Part shown: in pieces, positions 26,701-38,700 of the stretch
How positions within the stretch are numbered: the stretch's first letter is position 1
Layout of the letters: the number at the start of each line of letters is the position of its first letter
Assembly: GCA_036346155.1 (NCBI GenBank)
Contig: JARFIY010000299.1
Span: forward strand, 7,588,001-7,652,000
DNA from: Sinelater perroti
Lineage: Eukaryota > Arthropoda > Insecta > Coleoptera > Elateridae
Length of the DNA: 64,000 nucleotides
Direction: 5' to 3'
Notes under the pieces: model-generated
Database searches by the model: none
The model's input: only the letters and a program-made list of their open reading frames with translations
What the model was told of the DNA's origin: nothing
Made by a program: the position numbers and the translations under genes

Positions 26701-29700
26701 ACCAGGGTCGCATTTTTGAAAACATAAAAATTGTTTGAGTGCCATGATTCATGCTTGTCAACTAAGATTACACTATTGAAACGTTATGTTTTTTCAGTGA
26801 TGTTTTATGGAGTTCACTGTTGAACTCTCCCTGAAGTTTCCGTGAAAAGCTCTAAGTATTTGAAATGTGGTTGTACCTACGCATCTCGAGGAAAAAGAAC
26901 TGTCCCTGTTCATAAAAGCGCGTAAGTATACCATTACTTCATTGTAATTTTGTACGAGATAAGTATAGATCTGCCTGAAGTTTGCTCCGAAGAGAATTTG
27001 CATGATGCGAGGTGTCCAACGTATCAGAGAAATAACTGGAAAATTTAACGGTAGTTTTTCTCTAGTTCTATGGAAGTACGGAGGGAGTTGTTTTCTATTC
27101 AAATATTGCTATCAATTTCAAATTTTGCAGCAAGTCTATTATATACTGCCGCTTTGTACTACAGAGCCCATCGCGAACCAAAATACCCAAAGAAGTTTTC
27201 AAATCAGAGTTCTTCTTTTTTGTTTGGCGTAAAATATTAGGAGTATTTTTTAATAGTTATGTTGTCTTTCTAAATAATCTCGATAGACAATAGTTAGCAT
27301 AATTATTAAGTGGCGAAGCAAAGCGGAGTCACTTACTAACTTCATGTTGTCCGTCCGTCTGTCCGTCCGTCCGAGCAGTAACTCGAGAACGGCTGGGAAT
27401 TTCCAAATTCTGTTTTCACCAATCGACAGGTGACCAAAAAGGCTTGTTTGCTAGTGATTTTGAAATTGATTGGTCAAAGGTCAGCTAGGCTAGAGGGTTC
27501 TCAAATTTGGGAGACTGCTTCGCCACTTTGCTATGCGTTGCAAGCTTTGCAGGTTTATTACGTTATGTAATCTAGTCGACTACAGTGCGACTTGTATACG
27601 TTCTATTTGAAGTTGTATGTTAAGGTACCATCGCATCAATAGATGTTTCGCCATCTCGATATGCTTTTGTAAATTTCTGTTTGTAATGAAATGCGCTCCC
27701 GAGATAAATGCCGTCTTGGATTGCGATAAAAGTTTTTATTTCGCCATCGTGTTGCTATATATACATTTTTTTAATTAAGTTGAAGTGTACCACTATCATG
27801 CTAATTTCGTAATTATTGTTGTTTTCATTTTACATCAGCGTATTATTCATTTAAAAACAATACTAAATTTGCTATCCTATTCTCAAATTTTCCCGTCTCG
27901 TTTAGAGAAGCTTTTGCAATATTTTCATATGTATCTCTTGACTGCTTAATTCATATATTCTTCCAACAAGGAGAAAGATAAACAAATTTTCAATGCCAAT
28001 CGGCCGTTCCCAAATTCTATTGTTTATTTTCACATGTAACTTTTCCATATTAATGAGCATAAATTTAATATATGTGTCCATCATAATATATAGATAAAAC
28101 AATTAATTCTAAATGAACTGATCAAAAACAGCGCCCATATTCAAATTCAGCTTTTCATTACTTCTTTACAAAAATTGTACTGAATAAGTTTTCTACAGAC
28201 AGCGTGTCGCGCAAGTAAAAATTCGAGATGTACATAGTACCAATGCAAAAGTCCTAACCTATTGCGTGCCGATTTCTGCTGAAGTTAGAAAAAAAAAACT
28301 CATTTTCGATAGCAAATATTTTCAACATGTCGTGTATTTACTTTAGCACTTCCAAAACTCACTAGTATTATTTTAAAAATCTAAAAATAAGTTATAAATC
28401 CTATTTTGATGATAAGTTGACATGTAAGGTTACTTTTCTAAATTTCGAAGTGTCTAATCTAGCGAATGGGTAATTTTTTGATGTTGCGACTTTTTTGCAT
28501 GATCGATTGGAAGTTTTGATTTTTACTAGTAGATCGCAATATTGAGCATTTTTTGTTTTATTTGATTAAGAAAAAGCTTCTGCATCCCAAGAGGTCGTTG
28601 CAAAGATTTTCACCGTAGACAGCTTCGTTTTCGCTTTGGTGGGGGACATGTTTGTCTTTTGTTTGGCACTCCATATTTGATCGTTTGTACTCAGGAGTGT
28701 AATGATAAACTGAAGTCTTATCGTGGCAGAACTCGTCTCCCCCTCTTCTTCATAACAAGGAAGGAATCTTGAAAGTCGTGTAGATTTTTGTTCAACATTA
28801 AAGGTGAGAACGGTTTCGAAATGTCAACTCGTTTTTTATTATTGACTTGGAAGAACCACGACTAATACCTACATTAGTGCACATTTTGTCAATCGTTAAC
28901 CGCCGATTGCCTTCAAGAAGTTCGTAAATTCGAAATTTCTGTTGCCAACATTTTCAATCTCCCTTCATTCCATAGCAAACATCTTATTCCATTTAAACAC
29001 CTGACTGCTTATTAACGTGCCGCACAGCCGCGACGTATCTGAACAGATTATCAGCTGCTTTAACATTTTCTATTCGTTAAAACCAGGCTGTAGCTGATTA
29101 GTCATCCTGGTCGCTAGTAACGGAACAATATGGAAAAGTGACTGCACATATCAAATTGGTCTACCTGCAAAGTGTTACCATATAACTAATCTACGTAGTT
29201 ATCCTTTTCAATTTTTTTTAGAGGAGTTGTAGTTTATAGAGCCCTAGCACAACGAAGAAAATAATTGCCGTCAAAACAAAATTCCCCTTAAAAATCTTAG
29301 TTTCGAATTTTAGGAAGCTCATTTAAGTTTACGACCAAAAAAAACAACATGCAAATTTTATTGGAACAGAACAGACGACAGCAGGATTTGTTTACTGATA
29401 AACAATTAGCTTCATTAAATATGACTTTAAGAAGCAGACGTTTGCAACAAAAATTTTTCCTACATCATATAACAGAGCTGATTTGGTTTATAAAACTTTA
29501 TCAAAACTAATCATCATGTGTGAAGTATGAAAACTAAAGGCAAACAATATTTGGAAATAATCTAGGATCCACTATTATGCAACAAATTTCCCAATTTCGT
29601 TGGAGAAGCAATTGGGTGTCTGCTCATTTAGAAAAAACCACAACTGTTCCAGCGATGTCCTGTGTACACGTTCTTGATGCTATTCATCCGTGACTGTTAA

Positions 29701-32700
29701 GGGCTGCCCACATAGAGCCTGACCACGTAGATTTGTTGACTGGATTTTTTTTTCATACTTCCTATCCACCGTCTAACAGTACTAATATCCATACAGATAT
29801 TCCTATAGGCAGCATCAAGTAATCGATGAATGTCAACCGAATGCCCTTGCCGCTTGTGTTTTTGATCACTACAGTCAGTACAACCTGATATTACAAGAAA
29901 AAGCTACTGAGTGAGTGTTTTGATAACCAATGAGTTGGAGAATATGAACATCGGTTTTATATAATTCAAAGCAATATTAGAAGTCAAAACTTGCCCCCTC
30001 TTTTTCAGCATGTATTGAGAATACGTCTAATTTCTTGACATATTGCATTTCCTAGAGTTTTAAGGGCCTCATGGTGATGCTTTGTACACCTCAGCCTTAA
30101 CAGAACCCCCTAGGAAGAAATCACACAGGGCGAGACTCTGATTAATGACCTGAGCAGCAAGCGACATCACCGCGTTGGGAGATTGGGCGCAGCACTTAGA
30201 ACAAAGCTCTTGCCATGTAGGCTACGTCTCTATTCTGTTAGAACCAAACATTTTCCAGTTAGAGTACATCAAGATTCGGCACGGAAAATAGTCGAATAAT
30301 TTCCACATATCAATTGGAAGTGACATAATACTCCAAAAAAAAAAAGTAAGAGCCAATGAATGACCTCCCTAATTTCAAGGGAGGTAATAACGGGAAAGAT
30401 GGTTTGAGGGCGAAGGAAGTAATTTAATTGGACCCAGGTAGTCTAAAGGATTTGCCCAGAGCGGTCTTTGATAACTAACATGTCGTGAATAAACCAACAC
30501 AGAGGTTTTGCTGAAGAAGCGTACTTTCGGAACGATTATTTTGTTGTGGCTACACAACTGCTTTTCGGACACGTTTTCCATTTGTGCCTCAATTTCCCGT
30601 TTTCGATCAAAAATCAATTTTCTTACAAGTAAAGGACTTCAAAAACACTAATTCTGTAGTGTGAAGAGAAGGAGAAAAAGCATAGGAAAACATCGATGCA
30701 GTAGGGATGTTTCATTTTGCAGTATTCAAGGTAATCTAGTGGTAAACGTGCTGTTGCTCTTCACTTATTTAGTCGTACTGTACGGTTAATTTTGCATCAA
30801 AATCTTCGTTTTTATCTTTATAAGATGGTTGTTGCACAAGAACTTTCCGAACGTGATGCAGGGAGTATAGTTACTTTTTTGAGGAGGGTGGCCAATGATT
30901 TACTGTCATTTCCAATCGGTATGGGAAGCCACAACTTACACAGCAAGAATTTCGCTCCAAAATGCTGCATGAGATATTTCCTGAGCGTCTGATCTCTCCT
31001 CTAAAGTATATTGGTGTAAAACTTTCAGTTTTGTAGTTTGTTACGTCTTACAGTTTTTTAATTCATGCAGAAAAACGAGTGCTATTTTGCACCACTCTGT
31101 ATATAAGATATTTGAAAGAATCGACCATTCATAAAGCTTAAGGTAAATGTCCTTTTTTGTTTAATCGCAGTGCTGACATAAAACTGTCAAAGTGTAAATC
31201 TGAAAATTCCAAATTTAGAATGTTTAGGTTTAATTTGAATCGATTAAATCACTACTCTATTCTTTGAGAGCATTAAAAGATCAAGAATATTGCTTCTAAC
31301 TAATTCTAAAATTTTAAATTTAAACCCAGCTATTTTTTGTATTCGCAATTTGCTATAATATAACTTTTAGTTTTTATTTCATAATTGATTTTAAATTAAA
31401 GTGGACTGCAAACTATTATTGTGGTCAATTAATATTTGGTTAATAGTTACAAAAATTACTTATATTGAATTAATTTCAAATTTAAAATAGGGCGCCGAAT
31501 TTAAATCGGGAGACATTTTCTTTGTTTTGAAGTTGACCGGCCTGTTCTTAACATTCCTGTCATGTATTGTTACTCCAATTAATTTAGCATCGGTTGTTTT
31601 TCCAGTGCATCAGTTTGCTCTAGTTCGTTTTCGTCATGGAACAGTTTACAACGGAGCTACGTGTTTTTATTGTTAACACATCTTACCAAAGCGGTGAAAG
31701 CGCCACGCAGATAGTGCGAAAACTTCGTGCGATTCTCGGAACTAATGAGGAATTCGAGACTAGTTCAGTGAGAACAATTTTTTTCCTGGGTCGAATCGAT
31801 CTCGTTGGATAGAGCAACAAATCGCTGTTGTACAAAACACTGTCACTTCGCAGCAGTTTACATTCTGACAACTTCATTATATGGAATTTTGTGTAAAGAT
31901 CTCCATATGCACCCATATAAAATCCACTGACACAACAGCTTAGGCCTGTTGAACGAAAGCAAACTGATTCACAGGAAAAACAACTAATGATAAATTAGTC
32001 GGAGTTGTAGTAGATAACAAAAATGACAAGAACAGGCCTACCAACTTCAAACCAAAAATCCGCCCCCTCGATTTAAATTCGGCGCCTTTATGGAACACCC
32101 TATATTTTCATCCTTTAAAAAAAGTAAATTTCTTCAAATGTGTAATTTTTCAGAGTATCTTAAACCCACAAAAAATTCTTCGTTTAAGTTTTGAAGCGGT
32201 TGGATATGTAGGCGTCTGTCCGCTGCGATAATACAAGTGCGCGCTAACCCGTCGTCGGGTGTTTATTTATGCAGTGCCATACATTCGTTAAGCGATAAGA
32301 GCACAGCTTTGCTCCTGTCAATTTAAATACTAACCCACGTTCTCAATGGAAAATGACTGCGATCCTGGACCATCAAGCCTATTAAATCAAACTGTCCCAG
32401 AAAACTACAGATTCACATTCAGGGTTCCTAATTAACAAAGACATCAATTTCAGCCAAATTCCCACCTCCCATGTGCAACCTATATCAAACATTAATTCTA
32501 TACACCAAGTTCCCAACAAAAGCCAACAAGTACAGGGTGATCAATAATGCATGTCGGAATGTATTTACTTATAACTTCTCACGTAGCTGAGTGATATTCA
32601 AAATTTAAAAAATGTTCTCCTCTGCATAGCCTGAAGTTTAGTTTAACAAGTTTTCAAGATGTGAACCTTGACTAGCAGCAACATGGTGCAGCCTACTTTC

Positions 32701-35700
32701 AAAACAATCATTTACTGCTTGAAGGGTCTTTTCCAATGGCCAAAACTTCATTTTCATGGCTATTTTGAGATCTTCAAGTGTCATTAAAGATCCTTTGTAG
32801 ACCCGATCCTTTAGATATCCCCATAGAGAGAAATCGCATGGGGAATATGGTGATCAATTAATTCCATCACCAGCAAAATGATCGAAGTCTAGGTTAATAA
32901 ACATGCTTTCCGCAGTAATAAATAAATTAATTTCTTTGCATATTGCTATTTAGAACGCAAGTGACATCTCAAACAATATTCCAAAACTTACCACATTGCA
33001 ATTGTGCATATGTGCATATCCATTATCTTACTAACCATTAGCTGTAATTGTCAAAAACAAAATCGATCATTACGAATGGGACGATTAAAATTAAAAGTGC
33101 AAATATAAAGCTTCGAGCTCTTATTTAATAATATTATCCAATAATAGTAGCAGCAGTCTACAGCCCGCCTAGACACCCTATCTCCCTGATGAATATAAAG
33201 TTTCTGAAAATTTTTGGCCCGAAATTTACCGCTGGAGGTGATTGAATGCCAAGAACACAGCTTGGGGAACCAAGACTAGCCAATCTAAAAACCTACTGCT
33301 TTACTTATACAAATAAACTACCTTACTTGATGTGACAGTTAACGGTATAGCAAATATTTACATTTCAAGTAGAAAATATCCATAGGTTATCGTTTGATCA
33401 TTCCCTAGTCATAATTACCTTAAGTAAAATAATAAATCATCATCAAAGAACCCATCTTAAGACTTTGCACTAAATTCACCAACTGGGACCATTTCAGAAT
33501 CCAACTGCCATACGAATTAAAAACGTCCAAGACCTTAATGAAGCAACCTAATATTTGACAACAGGGATATAAAAAGCTGATTTACAGGCCACGCCCATAG
33601 GCAATAAACAAACATTCAAAAATCACTAATATCCTATGCTACATACGAGACCTTAATATTGAAAAACGCACAGCATAAAAAAGGTGGTAAAGAACCAAAA
33701 GCAAATAAGATAAAACCACTCTTAATAGAATTACTCATCAATTACATAACGCGTTAATAAAAATAGGAAACAATACAAACTTTTCATTCGATAACTACAG
33801 ACTATGGAAAGTAAAGAAAAAATTCAAAAAACCAGAAATAGCTATACTTCCAATCCAAAAACTGAACGGTACTTGGGTCAGATCAGAAAAAGAAAAATTA
33901 GATGCGTTCCCAGAATATTTTGCTAATGGTTTTTTTTAACGGCACAACCCTAAGGAAATAATGACGACACTGAAATTACATCGTTTCTAGATGTACCATG
34001 TCATCTGTCACTGTTAGTCAAACCTTTTCCACTAGATGAAGTACGTCAACAAATTCTAGCCACCAAAACGCGTAAGGCCTTGGGGGGGTGGGGTGATGAT
34101 CTAATAATAGAAGTGGTCCTACAAAAGCTTTCCAATAAAGCTTTAGTGTTTCTTATCATTATTTATAACAGCATACTAAGACTATGGCATTTTTCTGGCT
34201 AATGAAAATACACCCATCTTATTGTGATTGTTAAGCCAAGTAAAAGTATATAAAATAAATACTGACCAGTCAGCTTCTTACTCTTAATGTTCAAAATATT
34301 CGAAATGCTAATACTTAACCCTTAAGTGGTAACGTCGGGTCACTCGTGCTTAAAAACTTTCTCCCTTGCTAGCTGGGAGGTAACTGGGCCAAACTACTAA
34401 AAAAATTGTATACTAGTAGACCACTAGCTCCCCAAGTACCGATGGTTTAGTACGTGAACAGCCGTTGTACGAGCCAGGCAAAATTTCGAAAAGGCACGAG
34501 TGACCCGACGTTACCATTTAAAGGTGCTGTAAGTGAAAGACTGCCAAATGCAACTAAAGTGAATATTCGCGAAATTTTGGGTCGGAACGCGGAGCAAAAT
34601 AATCAACATACTCTGGAGCCCAATAAAATAGAAAAAAGACAAAGATGCGCATTTTGCGATTCAAAAAAAAAAAACTTATCTATGCTGCAGCAAGTGTCGT
34701 AAGCCTGTGTGCGAAGAGCACAGGTATGATCTATGCGTTGATTGCGTACTGTAATTGGACCTCAGCGCTGTAATTATATTTTATTTTTATAATTATTTTT
34801 CCTTTTGTATTAAACATTTATAATTCATGTTGTTTTGATAAATAAAATTGATAAAAAATTAATATTATGTTTATTTTATTGTAAATAGTACCTTTTTACG
34901 TAGTTTGAAAAATTTAAGCATTTATTTAAGTTATACATATATGCAATATTTTTTACTTAAAGTACTATTCTTCAGCTTTAATTTCCCGTTTAGTATTTTA
35001 AAAATATATATTAATTCAAAGTTATGATTTTTTTAACAAAATGGTGCATTTTTCACGTTTCTATTTGTTTATTTAATTATATTGTTTAAACAAATTAACA
35101 AATCATTAATATCACAATTGGCCCTTATACTAGGATAGTTAATGAAACACCACGAATTTTTTCAGATTTTTTAAGCACTTTTTAAAGCGCCGGACAAGGT
35201 AACCCATCGTTACCATTTAAAGGTGCCAAAAATGACGTTACCTTTTAAGGGTTAAAATAATTTATGTAACTGTGGATTTAGATATTATTATACCATCATA
35301 TTCATTTGGATTTTGACAAAATTATTCAAAATACAACAAGGTCATTGTATTATTACTCCTATAATGGGACCCTTGAAAGAAAACGAATATGCACAGCTGG
35401 ATTCCTAAATATACAGCAGGCTCTCGACAAGATGCGACACATGAGTCTATTATACAAAATCAAATTTCGCCAAAGTCAGTTATACTTAATAGATGTATAA
35501 ATAAGTTATCAGCTTTAGATTTCACAGGACGCAAATCACCGTTTACATGTAACGTATTAGTCCGCCCTCTTGCGGTTTTAAAGCAATGACATTTCTTCAC
35601 TTAGGTCCCCAAGATTGGCGGGAAAATAGTCCAGGTGGTTGTAAAGAAAGTGTAACTTGATGCTCATGTTACATCCAAGCTTTTGAAAGTGATTCATCAG

Positions 35701-38700
35701 TTGTTCGACGTGTTGAGAAAATTCAGGACTTCTTATTTCCCAAAAAATTTTGAATAAGCCAAACAAACGCATTCCATGCCGTTTTCTCAATCTCTGTCAT
35801 AGTGTCCGTAAAATTTGAGTCTTTTATTAATGATCTTATTTCTGGCCCGTCAAAAATTCCCGCTTTTATCTTTTCTGTACTCAGTTTTGGAAACTTTTTT
35901 AGGAAACAATTCCCATTTTTGTCAAGATCTTTTACAAATTGTTTTATAAGTCCTAGTTTTATATGTAACGGAGGTAAAATTATACGATCCCTTGATACTA
36001 AAGGTGGGTTTATCACGTTCTGTTGTTCTGGAACTAGCGCTTCCCAAGGAGGACAATCTTTTTTAATCCAATGTTGATTTTTAGCTCTACTGTCCCACAA
36101 GCAAAGAAAACAGGGATATTTTGTATAACCACCTTGTTGGCCTAAAAGAAAGTTGACCATTTTTAAATCAACACATATGAGCCAATTGTGTTCCACATAT
36201 TTAATTTTGTCTAAAACCAGAGCAATAGTTGTATATTCTTCTTTTACTTTTGTGGAATATGCAATAGACAACGACCCTAATTTATTCCCATTGTGTAAGA
36301 GAACACATTTTAAACTACGTTTTGATGAGTCTATGAATAAACGCCACTCACTAAAAACGTAATTTTGAAGTCCCATTGCAGCCATTAAACCAGGTACATC
36401 TTTACAAAATACGAAATCATTTTCTTCAGCAAAATATTTGAGGAGATTTTGTTCTCTTGTGCGGTAATAAGAAATTTTCGTTTCTTTTGTTACTAAGTTT
36501 CTTTCTTTTAGCCTAGAAGCCAAAATTTCTGAAGCAGCCTTTGACAGTCCCAGATCTCTGACAAGGTCGTTTAAATCATCTTGGTTGAATAAATTTGGCG
36601 CTTTCAGGTCACATTCAAAGTCACTATCACTACTGTTAGTTTTCATCTCAAAATGCATAGGATCCTCCTGTGAAGCACCAGCTTGAGGTTCAAGTGATAT
36701 TTTAGGACTCAAAACATGTCTATGTGCCGACCGCATAGATTTACCATTTAGATCGATTTTTTCGGTTAATGCCAGTTATGTTCACCAAACAAAAATAACA
36801 GTCGTCGTGGTGGTTCACAGGTTCAGTCCAGATCATAGCGGTTTCGTACCTAAAGCTTTTCTTTTTCTTATTTGTCCACAAACGTAGAAACTCAACGCAC
36901 GTTTTGCATACCTTTTGTGGAATTCAAGGCTTGTCTTTCATTTCCAGTGTGTAACCAAAGTAATTTTTGTAAGCCTCAATCACGAACGCTGTCACATTCA
37001 AACGGTATTCTTTAAACATATATTCTCCGCAAATGAAACAAAAATGATTCGGATCATTGACACAAACTCTTCTTGACGATGCCATATCAAATTATATTTA
37101 AAAAAACTTAATATTTTCTTAATTACAAGCAAATTAACACATTAACACAGTGATTTTTTCGTGAAAGCTATATCTCGTAAACAAGAGCTGTTACAAAAAA
37201 CTGAGGTTATACATGAAATTAGCGACGTCAACATTAGTAAACATCACGTGATAAAAGTCAATCATCAGACAAAAGTTGCAATTTTGTTGTGTAGTGTTCA
37301 CGATGGCAATCACAAAAGAGCATATTCGATTTTCTATCCACTTCGCGTTTCATCTTAAGAAAAACGCTGCTGTAGCCACCGAAATGATTTGTGCTGCATA
37401 TGGTGAGAATGCTGTAAGTCATGCAACGTGCAAAAAGTGGTACCAAAGATTTCGCGGAGGAGAGTTTAGTCTTGAAGATCAACCATGAGCTGGACGCTCT
37501 CAAACATTTGATACGGATGAGCTGCAGACGCGTTAAGCTGAGAACTTCTCCCATATGTGGCGTATAGCCCAGACGTGGCCCCTTCCGATTATTTATTCCG
37601 GCTGATACGCATTTCAAAACAGAAGAAGAACTCCGAAAATGCATCGATAACTTTATCGTTTCCAAGCCGGTGAGCTTCTATTACAAGGGAATTCGCAAGC
37701 TACTCGAAAGATGGCAAAAGGTCATCAATGCCAACGAAGAATGCTTTGATACTTAAGCTTCTTTTGTTTGTTTTTAAATAAAACTTTAATTTTGCAGAAA
37801 AAAGCCGAGAACTTATTTATACACCTATTAATAATGAAGTCGTATATATCGGAAAGAATATACCAAGTTAAGATAAACAATTGTGTATCCGATTATCATG
37901 CATTTACCTCTAGAGGCACAAGGCAGCGTATTCGAACCACTACTCTACCTGTTGCATAGCTATTACATATACCACCCTAACAGCCACATTTGCAGATCAT
38001 ACGGCTATTATATCGAAAAACCGGAAATAGTAACATATATTTACAAGCCCATCACCGTAAATAACGATCACGTTCATCAATAGATGCATCACATGTCCAC
38101 CCATCATTCAACAACGTCCCAGAGGTTTGAAAATAAATATCTTGGATTGCATTTGGACTAGAAATTAACCCAGCACACCCACATTAAGGCAAAGAGAAAA
38201 CAAACAGGTATAAAAATTCAACAAAAAACTGTCTGATCTTAACTTTACTTATCAAACAAAATACTCTTATATAAAGCAATGTTAAAACTATGCTGTGGGA
38301 ATGCGCAAAGGCTTCACATACCAAAATCTAACAGAAATGCCAATCAAAAATTCTCAGAACCATGACGGATGCTCCGTGGTATGTAATAAACGACCTAACG
38401 ATACCATATATAATGGACCACATCAAGAAGCTTGCAAGAGCATACACGAACAACTTGGCAGAGCATGGAAATCAATTCAAACAGTAGCTTTACAATCAAC
38501 CGACCGTTACCAGATTAAAAATGAGACCACAAGACGTACATTTGCAACTCAATCAAAATTAATGTGAAATTTTACGGGGAAAACGGCACCGGCCGGGCCC
38601 CCTTTATGTCAAGTAAAACATTTACTTATTACTCGTATGACGAGTAAATTGTAAATACGCAGTTGTAAATGAATAAAAAAATCGATAAATAAAACATTTT

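Larger units (their letters stand above)
33060..38575 (+). mobile_element. Jockey-family LINE, decayed and interrupted by nested insertions
   Basis: Endonuclease remnants near 33160-33300 include VYSPPRHP and an AGGD-like turn. RT start near 33790-33950 reads DNYRLWKVKKKFKKPE, then LNGTWVRSEKEKLDAFPEYF. The RT palm follows after the piggyBac insert (IIIPSYSFGF) and, after the mariner insert, SYISERIYQVKINNCVSDYH. The thumb/C-terminal part near 38130-38560 has KYLGLHLD and NKILLYKAMLK. Stops and frameshifts mean it is dead. Taking out the two inserts restores continuous LINE reading at both joints, which proves the nesting order. Confidence 0.8.

Noticed and set aside
35723..36736. 337-codon frame as a live gene
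   Set aside because: The reading is part of a longer family sequence that is broken by two upstream stops and a downstream frameshift, truncated at its end and lodged within a transposon.
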